From assembly GCA_034008185.1 (NCBI GenBank), contig CM067084.1:41615099-41679098 (forward strand): 64,000 nt of DNA. Reading direction: 5' to 3'. The stretch is from Gorsachius magnificus. Its lineage: Eukaryota; Chordata; Aves; Pelecaniformes; Ardeidae. Below the pieces are notes generated by a model. That model had not been told where the DNA came from, did not search any database, and was given only the letters and a program-made list of their open reading frames with translations. This document shows positions 9,623-23,646 of this stretch, in pieces; the first letter of the stretch is position 1; each line of letters starts with the position of its first letter. Both the position numbers and the translations under genes were made by a program.

Positions 9623-12600
9623 AGAATTTCTGGGTAAATTTCCATTTAAAGCACAGTCACTTCCTTTTCACAAAAAGCTAATTCTTCCCAGTTACCTGAT
9701 TGGTTTTTTAGTTCATAAAGGTCTCCATTAGTTGATTAAAATTACTGGGTTTGCGAATGTTAAGATTCATTATTCTAAGTTTTTCTCACAAGTTCTGGAT
9801 GCTCCCAAATGCTCCTGCGTTATGTAACCTGTTCAAGCCTCCTCTCCTGCCCCCACAAAAGTGTGTATGAAGATCTGGAATGAAACTCTTTTCTGACTCT
9901 GCTTTTCACTTCAGGTTGTCTTTTTATTACTTTAAGATCATACAACGAGACTTCTGCGGAAGAACTCCCTCAAAGGCTGGAGTTTTGTCAGAAACGTTCT
10001 CCTGGGTTTGAAATCTGATTAGGTTTATGTGTATATATAGTGAGGAGAGAAAGTTGAAGTTTCTGGCATGTATTGAGAAAGGCAATTCCTTCTCACATGA
10101 ATAAAACTCATCCCAAGAGGACAGGAGAGATGATGGTTGGCGACACTTTATATTAAATACACTATTAATTGTTAAAGTCACTAAACTCTTCCAATGCTTA
10201 TGTATTAGGCTCTGAAGCTAAATATGAGCAGACATCTGTATGCTGCCCACAATGCAAATAAAAAACAGGACTTTCATAGGTCATGCTATGGTTTTGAGAT
10301 GGTTACCACCAGGAGAAAGAGACATCATCAGGAAAGAACACCAGCCTTTTCACTTTCATTATCAGACCCTTACAGATTTATTACTATGCATTTGACATTA
10401 CCAAAGGTCAAAGTAAATAATGCAGTAACATTATCGGATTCAAGTTTTTCTTTCATCAGCAGAAGTTTTTCCTGTCCTTGATTATCAGCTACATTTAAAA
10501 TGCTTCAAACAGGCTTTTGCTGGTGCTGCTGGAGAAACTGCTCTTGTATTAATCTCCATTCCCCAAGAAAGCAGAAAACAGAGGAACAGGTCATTAAGTT
10601 GTTCCTGCTTTTAAGGAGAGGCCTACTGTAATTTCTAATTAATATATCTATAGCAGAAAAAAAGGATATGAGATTTTTAAGCAATCTAAATAGCTATATA
10701 CCTCAAAAGCATGAAAAAAACCCCTCAGCTAGACCATTTTTCCTCTTTATATCAAGCAGGCTGTTACTAAGATTTCAAATACAAGCAGCTGTACATCAGG
10801 CTGAAAAAAGACCCACCTCACTGCAGTTTGAATCCCCCTTTCTCAAAATCATATGCAAAAAATATATCATTGTTGTGTTCTTTATGTACTGTTCTGGAAG
10901 CATGACTTTCTATGTCTGTATATTAATTTCTAAGTAGACCAACATAAACCTGTTCTTAAAATATCCTGAGATTTGGCTTGCTTAAAAACAAGATGGCAAA
11001 CAGCATTATCTATTTAGTTTTTTTTTTTCTGTTGGTTTGTAATGAATAAGCTGTGTGGTTGATATATTTTCAACTATCAATCACACTGGATTTACAGGTA
11101 CTTATAGGCATATGAATAGGTCAGCATGTGCAAAAGAAAACCCTTTTATCACATGCATGTTTTATTACTCTCAGGGTGTGTAGATCTTGTTTATCCATAG
11201 GCCATTTGATTTTTCTGTGGAAATTGCTTTTGCACAGAAAGGGGAAGACAGCCTTTATTTAAATAAGTGCCAGATTCAAAACATCTCAGTTGCACGCCTC
11301 TATTTTATTAAGACAAATGTCCTATTCACAGTAATACAAAAATTACCCATTGTATGGTCTTTCTGTTTCCTGTCCTGGAGAGATGAAGTTTATTGTTTAT
11401 ATAGCTAATAGACATAATGCATCTGTTATTCCAGCCATATTGGAAAAGAAAAACTAGTACTGTACCCCACAAGAATTGAATTCCCTCTGTCATACTCTTT
11501 AGTTTGTATAAACGCATCCTTTTCCTGAGGGATGCTTTGAACTAAATCACTTCCCCAGTAAATTCCATGTGAATTTGGTTTCTGCTCAACAAAAAATTTG
11601 GAAAAGTAATGCTGCTGTTGGATCCCACTTTTTCTACATGCAGCGGCAAATGGCATCATAACTGTCAGGTAAGCTTCGCTCCAGATATGCAGTTTGCATC
11701 TACTGTGCTTTTAATCCTGTTTAACCATTAGGCTTGTCTACTTCCTCTGCTATCTCTCATCACCTGTCCATGAATACAATAGTATGCTGCTCCACTATCA
11801 TACTGCACTTTTAGAGATAGACCTTGACTGTTTTCATGACCTGATTCTTGAACTAGTCAATAAGCTATATCAGCTTGCTGAGCCCCCATAGGCAACTTGT
11901 CTAAAATCACCAACCTTTGTTAGAATTAACCTGCAGATTAAAATTACAAGATTTATTTTGTTTTGGCTCACTCTCCTTTTCAAAACCTTATTTTTTTCAG
12001 ATGCTTGGATAGACTGATTTCTATATTGTCTTTCCCTCCACTCTATTAGACACCTGAAGGGGGACAGGGAAGAATGTGGGGTTTTTAAAAAGAAGCTGTA
12101 ATTCATTAATATTATCGTATGCAGTTGTGTTCTGTTGTGCTTGTGATTTGTTGGACATGTTCATACAGGAAAGGTGTGAATATCGTGACTTACCATACCA
12201 CAGAAAGCCCTTCTTCTGATAATGACTTTTTAGCAACAGCCCATGGCTTACTGGGTAAAACTGTTACATGACCAGTAGAGAAATAGGGCCTTAAAACCCA
12301 CCCACAGAGCTACACGGGAAGCTCAGAACACTGACAGGAATGAAAGGGAATTAGTGCAACTAGCAACAAATTCAGTTTTTACTGAAGTATCCTAAAATAC
12401 TTGAGAAAAGTCAGTATAGGGCTGTTTCTGGATCTTAGTTAAAATTAAACAAATAAACTTGTAGGACCATTATCTGCCAGATAGATGGTGTAATAAAGCA
12501 ATTCCCTAGGTCTTAAAAGAGTGATCCATTGATCTCTGGATTATTAGCACCAGCCTAGTATCCTCCCTGCTGACCGGCTGTTCTGATAACTTCTGATAGC

Positions 12601-15600
12601 CTCACATGGATTTTAGCTGTCAGGGGTCAGGTCATCCTTAGTACTGTTACAGCAAACATAAAACATTTGAGAATGTGCACAGCATTTTTCAGTTGCCCAC
12701 TGCTTAAAGTGCCTTTGTTCTTATTGAAACTATTTTTCAAGTAATTGTATATGAAACTAATTAGATTCATGTGCCTATGTAAATAAAAAAGGCTTCCTGC
12801 TTCCTTCTGCCTCTTTATCGGGGTGAGACCTAGGAAGGCAAAGGGACAGATCTGTTATAGCTGGTAGGATGTTAATAAGCTTCTTAAATTTTGAATCTAA
12901 GGGACTATCTTGCATATCTAACATTAATTGTTAAGTGCTGGGTTGGGCTTTTTTATTGGTTGTTTGTTGGGGTTTTTTTTATAATTTAATTTCAAAGTTT
13001 TGCTAACTTACAGGGAGTTTTGAATTGCTTAGAAATCACTTAAAACACTTAACAAGAAGAGTTTGTTTACTTTAGGGGAAGAAAAAATAGATCAGGAATT
13101 AGAGAGTGGCTTATAACTAGTGGGAGTGCCTTTGTGGTTTAGAGAAGAAACCACATAACAAAATGCTTAGGAGAGCTTTGTACTACACCCTCAAAATGCT
13201 TAAGGAAGGTGGGAAATGGAAACAAGTTGAATCTGTTTTGGTATGTATATGTTTGTGCATTTGTTGCTTTGTACAAAGAGCGTGGGTTTTTTTTTTAAAC
13301 TCTGCTTTTACATTATCTTATGTCAATTTAGTGAATGTTTGCACATTTATTTTTATATTCATTGCATAAAAACTGATTAGTTTTTGGAATGCCAGCCATT
13401 TGTTGTTGTTGTCATTAGCATTGGGTTTAGGGAAACCTTTTGTAGTCTGCATTAACATAATCACAAATTTTGAGTTTAGCATTTCTCTCCAGGGATGGCA
13501 ATATATTTTAGTGGGGAAGCTTCTAGTGTAATTTGTTTAAGTAACAATTGAAGCTTTTAAGAGTGCTCCTGTTGACTATAGAATTTAGCCACCATTTTGA
13601 ATGTTTTTCTTTTGCTTTTGATGGCTATAAATCGTTCTTCATAAATAGACTTTGTTCCCTTCCTCAATGTGTATTGCCCATTATGTTGTTTTGACACCTG
13701 TGTGTTGACCTTGGATCACTTTATTTTCTTGCTGGATGTGTCCTTCGGATAGTTTTGTTAGTGGTTGTGCCATCACATTAGGCTCTTATGACAAGTACAA
13801 GAGATTATTAACTTCAGATTGGACATAGAAATATTTGTATTCAATTGTTGATTTTTGAATGAATTTCTGTATCTTTTCTGCACCTGAATCTGTGGGGAGA
13901 AGTAATATGCAATAGCATAGGTTAAGTATATTGTTAGAGTTAAAATCTTTTAAAATCAGAAAATGTTGCTGTTGGTTCTGCTATGTGGTATAACTAATTA
14001 GTGTTTTGGAGAGTATAATTTATTAATTGGGAGAGGTTTTCTTTTTGCGAGTGATACTAACTAAGAAGTATTGGTTTGTGCTTCATTTGAGAAATGGGAA
14101 AACCATTTTTTTTGTTTTATCCTGAGCAATCAGAAAGCCAAATACCTATATACCTATAATACCAGGAGCTGTTTTAAGCAACGCATATTTAAACTTGTTT
14201 GAAATTAGTACTAGACTTTACTTTTTTAATATGTACATATCCTCTAATTCTCAGCTGTTAAAAACACTGTTGCACTTTGAGAAGAGTCTGCCTCATAGCA
14301 GGTGGTAGTTCCTGGATTTCACTGAAATATTATGATGAAAATATAAGAGTAGATATTGAATAAACTTGTTTACAATGGAAACTTAAGAAACACTTTTGCT
14401 CAGCTTTGAGTGTTGCCTATTAAGAGTACAGAGGGGTTTTTTGTTTGCTTTTTTTTTTGTTTTGTGATAATGAGGGGACATGTTTTCTACAGGGAAATAA
14501 TAATTTAAGGTAGTAATAATTCAAAATATTTCACATGCACTGACCAGTTTTCTTTCCATTTCAGTTATGCTTAAAAAAAAAAAAGTGTTTCAATTCTGTA
14601 CTCATATGGATGAAAACTTACTGGAGAGTGCGCTGCAGGCAGGAGAATTACAAATGCAGACGGTTTTGTATTAAGTTTCTTCCCCTATCTCTGACATTCC
14701 TTATTGCCCATTTAGACTGATGTTAATGTTATTAAGGGAGCTAGCAGAAAGCTGTCGTGAAACAGAATGCCGGGGGAAAAAAACCAAACCGACCAAAACC
14801 AGTGAATCTTGTTTCCAGAACATGGCTGAACTCTGAATGGGCAGTAACATGGAAATGTTATGTGAGATGCTTTTGTTATAATATATGAGGAACCAAAACT
14901 TCCATAAGGAAAGAGGTAAAATTACTTCACAATTTAATTGTGTTAAATCAGCCACAACTTGAAATGCATGTTCTGTTATTTTATAGCAAAAAGCAGCAAT
15001 AGAAACAGCTTTTTTTCTTCCCTCTGTCCTTAGTTTTTAATTCTAATTATTTTCTCTCTAAGCAAAAGTAATCTCAAAGCACTATGACCAAAATCTGCTA
15101 AAACTGACTTTCACCAGTTTTGGACAAGGGCATTTAATACTATCTTAGCATAATCTAAAGCCTGTTGAGTAAGAGGAGTTTCCTTTTTAAGTCTGACAGG
15201 AATGGTATCATAGGAGAACATTTGAAACTCGGGTTTTCCCTTCTGCTGTATGATTGTATGCTAAGCTATGGAAGTGTGCTGGATATTACATGATTTAAAC
15301 TCAAACTTTATTATCTGACAGTAGTTCTCCTAACAATGAATTTTCTTGTGACGGTGATCTCTGTTTCAATAGCACAAATCTATTTTAGTGAGACCATGGT
15401 ATCAGAGTCACAACATGGAATTGATCAAGCTGCTTTCAAGTTAGGAAACGTAGAATTTCATTAATGAACATGGATGGACACGTGACTGTAAATGGTCAAG
15501 TGATCTGCAAAGGCTCTTGGATCAAAGCTTTGTTAGACATATGAAAAGGATAACAGATGTAGCTAGACATAAAGGCACTGAACGTATGATGGCTATAAAA

Positions 15601-17045
15601 ATATAAAACCTATTGGCTTGAATCATCACTTGCCAGGTTTGTTGGTCTGTGCTTGAAAATACACACTGACTCATTGAACCACCTACCCATCAGGAACTTG
15701 GATGAGTCAGAACATGGCTTCAATTTTCATGGCTGGGTTTCTAGGCACGCATGAAAGAAGAAAGTAGGAATACACATGAGTGTACAGTGAGTTTGGACTA
15801 CAGCTGCTTCTTCGCTTGTGGTCATAACCCAGTAGTATGATTCTAAGACTGTAGAATTTATTTCTTTTCAGAAGAGTTGGGGTAGAAGGAAAATGCATTT
15901 CTCTCATGAAGTGTGCCTTATGCACTATCCCACCTCTTCCACCCTATCCCACTCCCCACCCCTCCCAAGATAATATTTTCTGGTGCATCCATCTGACAGT
16001 CCTACACTAGAAGTTCATGCAACTTATGTGGTCAGTTCTTCAGGTTGTGTAATGAAGTCTGAATGATGAAACAGTGGAATAAGACCTCTCTAAGTGGAGA
16101 AAACCAAACCCAAATGAACAACCAAAACATAAACACCAATTTTCTTGTACTAATAGGCCAACAATTCCAATATGAATAACCAGGGTGTTAAAAGAACATG
16201 ATTCAAGGTTTGTATCTCCTGATTAAACTACATAGCAATCTTCTACTGAAGGGTAGGAAGGAAAAAACAGTGACTCTTGTCCAGAAGCCAGGGACTTCTT
16301 TGGACTAATACTAACTCCTATTTGTGATGGTTGGAAATTATTAAATTTAGGCCAGTTACGTTTATGCTAGGTAACTTTTCAGTCTATGAAAGCAAAATTC
16401 TTATTTAGCCAAAAAACAGCAGTATGTATCATTTGCATACTGAATTCCTTTTATTGGCATTTCTAGCAAGTACAAGCTGCTATATAATGTTAGCGTAACT
16501 TGTTTATAATGTTCATGACTCACTCTGGGATCATTCACAAGGAACGTGCTCTATACACATTAAAGGTGACCTATGACTAGAGCAATTTATCTTACACTGC
16601 CTGCAAACTTCCCTGCAGCATAGGGAATGGGACTTGGATCCCATTTAGCGCTTGCTTATCCACCTCTCACAACTTGCAGTACAGTGAGAAACACTAAGGT
16701 GATGTTTTCACCATCCTCTCTTATAAAGCTTCTTAGTATATTTTCCCCTCATATATGGAGTAGGTATCATACTTTTATCCTGTATTCTTTTTAGAAAGAA
16801 GATGAGGGAAACAGCTAGCTGATACAGGGAATATAGCTTTGCTATATTGGAGAAGAGGCTCAGAGGTACCAAATACTTTAGATTTTTGTTTGATTGTCAT
16901 TTTGTTTAAGATCAATTCACTACAAAAGTAAACTGTTACACTTTTAAATACACTAGGGTCAGGGAACAAAAGAGGGTCACTTTAAAATCTTGATTATTTT
17001 TTTTCTTTAATTACCTACTGGCTTGTTGTAAGAATGTGGAGAAGG

Positions 17046-17069
17046 AAAAAAAAAAGGGGGGGGGGGGGG
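17046..17069 (+). repeat. A10-G14 homopolymer junction
   Basis: Ten A followed directly by fourteen G. Length is likely unstable both biologically and in sequencing. Confidence 0.85.
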
Positions 17070-17733
17070 AAACCATAATCTTGAAACTCTCCAAAAGGAC
17101 TAATACGCTTTCTCAGAAGAAATAATGTATTTTTCTGTAAGGTTATCCTGCTAAGATTCTGTTAACTCCGCATATTTACAGAGGGCTGTAGTAATAACCT
17201 GATTTGAATATTCCAGTATCCTATGGATATGATTTTCTTCTGGGGTTATTACTATACCAAGACACATCTTTGATTTAAAAAAATCAGTAGACTCTGAAAT
17301 AAGCTTAGTTCCAAATGTTTGCCACACTTGACAAATTATTTACTACCTTCAAGATGCTTTATTAGCCTTGTATTGCACTAAGTTTAAAAGCACGTGTTTT
17401 CTAGGTTTTGTTCATAAATGGAGTGCTTATTTAGAACCTCTCAGTGCTACTTTTCTGGAACAAAAGCACAGGTTATAATTCAAACCTCAGCAATTCTACA
17501 ATATCTACTTAAATGCTGAAGTTTGCTTTCTTCTGCTGACCTAGACAAAAACTCTTGCACTGTGGAGGTTGTATGTGTGGTTCTTTCAGCTGCCTTTGTT
17601 CTAAAAATATATCATTGCAATCTTACTGGTGTAACAGTTTTCACCAGTTTCTCTTCACTTTATCCACTAGTTCTTATCCTAGCCCTCTTAGACATAGCTG
17701 CTGCAAACTGTTGCCTGTTTCTTTGGACAGTCT

Positions 17734-17750
17734 AAAAAAAAAAAAAAAAA
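17734..17750 (+). repeat. Poly(A), 17 bases
   Basis: An uninterrupted A-run. No recognisable retroposed sequence precedes it. Confidence 0.85.
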
Positions 17751-18312
17751 TTGTGAAACCAACTCACTTTAAGCAAATTCCTCCAAAATGTGATGGTCCT
17801 TTCATAAACATGGGCTTATGAAACAAAATAGTTTTAGAGCAATGGGTTTTCGAAAGTCCAGCAATATGATTTTGTCTTGCTTGTCTCCCTGTGACTTCTT
17901 TTATGCTATTTTTCATGACTATTACTATCTAGTCTCAGCCTTTGGCGTAATTTACATGGCTGTGATGGGTATGTTGCTCTTTGCTCAGCAATCTGTTGGC
18001 AATTCTCTTGATTAAACTTGAAGAAATGGTCAATAGGTGTTCAGCATGCTGCCTTTACAGAAAGGTGTTGAAGTCATGTATGGGAAGGGTATTTGCAGCA
18101 ACATGGTTCAAAGGGATTGGATATGCTTCACTGCCTGATAAATGGGTAGGTATTAGAGGCGATACAGTGGATAACACTGTAGGTAAAGTGCGTATATGTA
18201 GCAAAGGGAAGTATTCAAACATTTCAGGGAGAACAGTGTGTTTTAGAAGGATGAGGTGGAATAGAGTCCTTATTTGCAACCAGAACAATGTCCAGTGAAG
18301 TAGCATGTTTCC

Positions 18313-18366
18313 TTGTGATTAATGTTACCTTCTGGGTGGTTGCGATTAATATTGCTTCCTAGGTGG
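18313..18366 (+). repeat. Abutting tandem duplication, 27 bp x 2
   Basis: The first unit is 18313-18339 and the second 18340-18366; they match at 21 of 27 positions. Both start TTG and end GGTGG. All six differences are transitions. Confidence 0.8.
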
Positions 18367-19652
18367 CAAAATAGACTGAAACAAAAGGTGTTTTTTTGGT
18401 CTACCATATAAATGGAAAGAAAAACTATAAGTGGGATTTTCCCATTAAATATGGAGAGAAGGAAAATATGTTTACATTGGAAGAGGAGGATTTGGACCTC
18501 TTTCCAAGCTGTCTTTTATTATTTTAAAGGCTGATAGTAGATGAGAAGCTCCATTCTGAACTGATCATTGGGGTACCTGTTGTCCCTCATTATCAGGGCA
18601 GCCCCATAAGTATCAACAGTTTTTAAACAGAATGTCCTCTTTTGATTTGCCTCTGTGACATCATTGTAACTTTTTGGTGGATATATTATGTCTCCAGGTA
18701 AAAATAAGCTTCTAAGGAAAAGACTTTTTTTTCCATGCAAATATCCAACATAAAAAAATAAGAACTACAAAAACACTTCTTATAGAAAATTTTGTTGAAA
18801 ATGAAATAACTGCCTAGGGAATCTCAGTAAGGCCTTTGACAACAGGATTCATATTCTTGATTGGCGCATATGCACATACTTGCAGCAAGTGCTACAGAAA
18901 TGCTTATGTTTGCATTTGCAACACTCAGTAATTTACTGTGCATTTTAAAGAACCCTTCAAACATTATGCTTCCAAAAATCTAATCGGCCTTACCTTAAAG
19001 TTCAGTGTTTGTCAATAAAAATGACATGCTTGGGGGTATACCAAGACCTGGAAACTTGTTCTTTTTAATTAACATATTTCAATTAACCAGTGAATTACTG
19101 ACACAACTCAAGCTCTGTCTTGGTCTTCATTATCACCTTCTGTTACATGTCTTTCACCCCGCTTCCTCCCTGTTGTCATCCTTTAGGGGAAATAAAAATG
19201 GATGAAATTATGTCTATCCTCTTATGAAACTGGACCTGGAATCAACCAGCATTAGTTTATTGAAGGGGATAGAAGCATTTCTAATGCTAAAGAAAATGTT
19301 TTACAGGAAGCCTTTTACTGACTCACTAAATATCCAAATTATTTTTTGGGTGATCAACATGATTCTATACTTTCTGTAAACATCTTGTGCACACAGGAAT
19401 AATGAAAGCAAAGTCACAAATAACAGCAGTGAAGATAGAAATAAAATGTCTGCCAACATTTTTTTTTTAGGAAGCACAGATGTCAAACACTGAAGGCTTC
19501 ATGTTCAAAGTTTATATTTGGGGAAGGGTGCCTAATCCAGAAAATTGTTCCAGCTCATTTTTGTTTTAACTTTTTATTTTTTTTTCTAAATCTGTCTACT
19601 TGGGGAAAAACTACTTTAAAGCAATAAAATTTGAATATTTTGGCAAAACAAA

Positions 19653-19740
19653 CATAGAATCATAGAAATGTTTAGGATGGAAAAGACCTTTAAAATTAGA
19701 GTCCAACATCTCACCCGTAACAGCAGAAACAACCTAGAAT
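19653..19740 (-). mobile_element. CR1 LINE 3' end fragment
   Basis: The plus strand reads CATAGAATCATAGAAATG and then TTTAGGATGGAAAAGACC, which is the reverse complement of the CR1 3' untranslated end (GGTC..TTCCA..C...CATT.TATGATTCTATG). The short tail repeat is therefore at the low-coordinate side and the element points minus. It diverges after about 90 bases, so it is short and old. No coding part remains. Confidence 0.82.
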
Positions 19741-20411
19741 TATCCTCAGCCAGAGGAGATGATAAGATTTAAGCACTTCAGATTTTTGCAAAGCCTAAAT
19801 GGGAGATTGTCTTAAAAGAATGTCATGCCGTGCATTCTTTTGGGCCCTATATCTTAAGCAAAATCCAGATAGCTTCCTGGTGCAGGAAGCTGTCTTTAGG
19901 TACTTGACTACCTTGAAGTATATGTGTTTAGAGGGGTGAGATGTATCACTGTAAGACCAGAGAGTGTAGTACAGGAACACTGCTCTTGTGTTGTTCAGAT
20001 TGCATCATATTTTCTCAAGAAACTTCTGGTGTTGAAAGAAACTGTCTCTGGAAAAACTTGTGAAATCATTTCTTCCTCTGTCTTGGAGTAGTTATGTGTG
20101 TGCCCTTTCTTTACTTTTCTTTGTTTTCTCCAAGCTTCTAACCCAAATATTTCCTGAAGAAAAGCAGAGGTCCTTTGCTGTGATTTCCTTCTTAAGGCAT
20201 AGGCTCCTAATAACTGCTCTCCACATCTGGTCACTGAATCTGCCACATCAGCATGTATCTCTCCACTACTGTGCTACAGAAACTGTTATGACACCATACA
20301 CTGAATATTTGCTCAAGCTGCCAGTATTCAGTTAATACTCCCATTTAGCACTCCTTATACCTGAAGACTGTGTGGTAACTTATTTTGCCATATTTCAATT
20401 CACTTTTATTC

Positions 20412-20429
20412 GGGGGGGGGGGGGGGGGG
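20412..20429 (+). repeat. Poly(G), 18 bases
   Basis: An uninterrupted run of eighteen G, followed by ACACACGACACACGG. It also satisfies a G-quadruplex rule. Confidence 0.85.
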
Positions 20430-23400
20430 ACACACGACACACGGACCCAACTATTGAGTGAAATTGCTACATGCTGTATGGATTTTGCTCATATCATAGT
20501 TACATCAGTGGAAGCCAGTTTATTGTAGGGGAAAAAAAAAGATTTAAATCCATGCATTAACACATGTGAAACTAAGAGGACCTTGATGTGCAGGGACAGA
20601 AAGAAAACCCAATGCAAAACCATCTAACGCCAGTGGTGGCTGCTTTTCAGTGCTGCATTTTAACCCACTTGTCTGTACATTCAGCTCTGTGTTGCACTCG
20701 GAGTCCTTTAGCTCAGGACTTACCAGAGCATTCTCAGCTGAGGTAAATGGGCATGACTACCAGTTTAGATGAAGAATTGACTGTATTTTCTATCCTTTAT
20801 TTGTGAATGTGTGTGGGGCAGGGACAGGGGGTGGACTTGTTGCTTGGAGGCTGTTTTACCAGTTCTGTTTGCAAGCTAGTTTTGAATCAGATTCTCCTCC
20901 GACCTCTTACCAGTACAGCAAAACAGAAATCAAGGGTCTCTGGTAGGATAAAACTCTCCAATGCAATTGGTGCTCTCAGCTGAAACTCGCTAAAAACCCC
21001 TTAGACATTCTGTAGTCTTGGGAGAGACAGGGACTTTTAAAAATTACTATTTCTGGAACCCAGCAGATGTCCACTCCTGTTAATAATGCCTGAGGCAGAG
21101 GTGAAAACAGTCACTGCAGTGTGCCCACTGTGTGTCTCCCACCTGGAAGTGCTGCGTTACAACGGTGGCTGGAGACTTTTTGCAGCATCAGCCACCCAAA
21201 TGACCTGCGAGAGTAGGGGAGACATGGATCTTGTTTAGGTTAAGCATAAATGGAGCAAAATCATGGGGCAAACTTTCCTCTTCTGTCCTGTGCATTTGTG
21301 AGGGGATAATATCATCCTGGCCATCATTTCAGCAATGATCTGTTTGTGTGCCGAGTCTATCACGAAGGCCCCAGTCCTGCTAACTGTAAGGGAGGATGGA
21401 GAGTAATGCCAGGACGGACTATTCCTCTTCCTCTGGAGCAGTACTATACGTATTGCTGTATGTAGGGATGTATACGTATGCTGGATTTGTTATTTAAAAG
21501 ACTACAGAAACATACAGAGGTCAAGTGTCATTAAATGTGATTATAAAAGTACATGTCTGTGTGGCAAACGGATGACAAGTTTGTTTCTTCAACAGGCTAC
21601 TGTATATATACTGTGCTATTTAATTATTAAAGTAGTAACTGTACCTTTAGAAGGAATATGGCTGCTTTTGCTTTCTTCCCAGTTTCACACTGAGTTTCTT
21701 AGAGGGAGGCCCTTAGCTCAGGGTGCCTAGGTGGGAGAAACTCCCAAAGTGTGGAACCGAGCAGGCAGAGAGGGATGGAGCAAGCAGGGAGCTGCAGGAG
21801 CAGTGCAGGCAGAGAAACAGGCTCTGGGCAGACCTAAAGCTAAGCTGCTACAGGGCAGAAGAAATGAAATATTTATAAGGATTCAAGAGGGCTTAGAAAA
21901 TAAAACTGGAGGAAAAGGTCCTATACAATACTGGACAGAAAGGGCATCTTTATCTGCTTAATCAATGAGTTCTCATGTTCTTTGCTTAGAGATATCTTGT
22001 TCCAGATCACTGTTTCTGTGACAATATGAGTCACCTTCAGAGACAGAGAGTGCCTATGCTAGTTTAATAAGTTTCTTCTAAGGAAAATATGGTGCAATTC
22101 TACCTCAGAGTTCTGGTTGTAGCCACACTTGTCAAGAGAAGATAAGGAATTACTGGAAATAGGAAAGTACAATCAGGAATTAACAAGTTGTCGAAATTAT
22201 TCCTATTTATTGGATAAAATCTGTAAATAACTTTATATGCTCAGGCTTCAAAGTTACCATGTAATACTTAACCTTCCTGAGGTTTAGAAAAACATCTGAC
22301 TTCAGAGTCTCTTGAACTGGTCAGAACATAAAATCTAAACGCATAAATTCAGTGATGTTCCTCGGTTTTATCCTCTCCCACCTTCTCTCCCTCTCTATAT
22401 TAACATTTACCTTCAGAACAGAACCTATCTGCAACTTATAAACATAAATGTTTCTAGTTCATCCTACTTCACTGCAGGACAACATCATTTTAAAACCCTT
22501 TATTTTGTAGCTTATAGTCAGCCTAATAATATAAACAATTTAATTCAAATGCTTACTAAACAAAACTTTTTGTCCTTGCATTGTATATTTTCAACACTTT
22601 AAACTTGTTTACTATGATGTTTCCAAACAAGACTTCTTATTCTTTTCTGATGACATCTGAATTCTTAAAAGATTGCATCTTGACTGCAAAACTCACAGAA
22701 TGTCTGAAAGAATCTAAATATATTCTAGACAGTATAAATAATTCATGCTCAATTCTTTTCTCAGCTGTGGGAATGCTGCTGTTTATTTACAGCACACTTC
22801 AAGGAAAAAAAAAAATCTGATTTTATTAACATTTCTCTGTTATTAGATAAAGCTGGTCATACATTCCTATAATAGTTACTCAAATCCGTTTACCGTGATG
22901 AGCTGTAATCATCTTTACTTTTCTGTGTTTATAGTTACTTTGTTCTTCATTTATAAACTTAAATTAACAACTTTGGGCTTTTTTCTTTGAACTCGCTCCA
23001 AATGAGGTAATATTATCAGTGTTTTCCTGTAAGGGATCCCCGATTCCCCATTCAGAACTTCTTTTGAGCTTCTCCAGGCTTTGACTTTTGTGTGCCTCAT
23101 TGAGTGCAGTAAGTGCACCCATGTTAACATTCAAGGTCTTGGCATTAGTTTTCATTCCACTGTACAATGAAAATGTTTTTTAATGTTTCTGTGACCAAAA
23201 ATTGCCCAAATACTTTCCAGCTGAAAATCTTAGAATTATTTTTTTTTTTCTATGCAGGACTCCCTTCTTCAGAACTGACCAGAAAGTCCAGCTTGTTCTA
23301 GCTAGTGTCCTGCAATAACTACATGCTGGGTACCTTCCATGAAGTGTATTGATATTGCTGATATCAAGTGTAGCTTGCTGGATTCCCTTTAATAAAATAT

Positions 23401-23602
23401 GTTCAGATAGGCTCTGACTAATGTGGCTGATTCCATCTGAAGAAATAAAGGGGAAACTAAAAAGTAAATGTTTAATATGCACTTACCCATGCTTTATTTT
23501 CTACGTTATTGGTATAGGAAGACTTGAGAGAAAACATTATATGTGAGCTTTTTAACTTTTGGACTTTTTTTCATATTTCAGAATGGGCATCTCTAAGTGC
23601 AA

Positions 23603-23646
23603 ATGCAAATAGAAGTGCCAAGTGTTACCGGTAACAAAGACCTCCC
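23603..23646 (+). promoter_or_regulatory. Octamer motif next to a 14-bp palindrome
   Basis: ATGCAAAT (23603-23610) is the classic POU/Oct binding octamer. Twenty-two bases later is TGTTACCGGTAACA (23633-23646), a perfect palindrome with a CCGG centre. This is only motif matching, and short motifs recur by chance. Confidence 0.25.

Larger units (their letters stand above)
3234..9999. other. Non-coding, AT-rich unique DNA with small repeats
   Basis: No supported gene. It contains a short direct repeat (3882-3928), a G-quadruplex motif (6606-6628) and a (TTTTA)n tract (9592-9622). Scattered open frames of 60-114 codons have no recognisable domain and fit chance. Around 8330-8430 the wording TTGACTTCAGTG recalls an old dispersed amniote repeat, but the match is too short to call. 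Confidence 0.6.
10000..19652. other. Non-coding, AT-rich unique DNA
   Basis: No supported gene or RNA gene. The plus strand between about 12.95 and 14.6 kb is notably T-rich, with many TTTT runs, which could suit a long untranslated region but equally plain intergenic DNA. Homopolymer junctions occur at 17046-17069 and 17734-17750, and a small tandem duplication at 18313-18366. Confidence 0.55.

Noticed and set aside
12950..14600. T-rich stretch as a long 3' untranslated region
   Set aside because: No coding end, processing site or conserved element could be identified to support it.
15479..15484. CACGTG E-box
   Set aside because: A six-base motif alone is not evidence for a regulatory element.
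21731..21961. 76-codon plus frame in a locally GC-richer stretch
   Set aside because: The residues are mainly Gly, Lys, Arg and Glu from purine-rich DNA. No domain, and no splice or promoter context.
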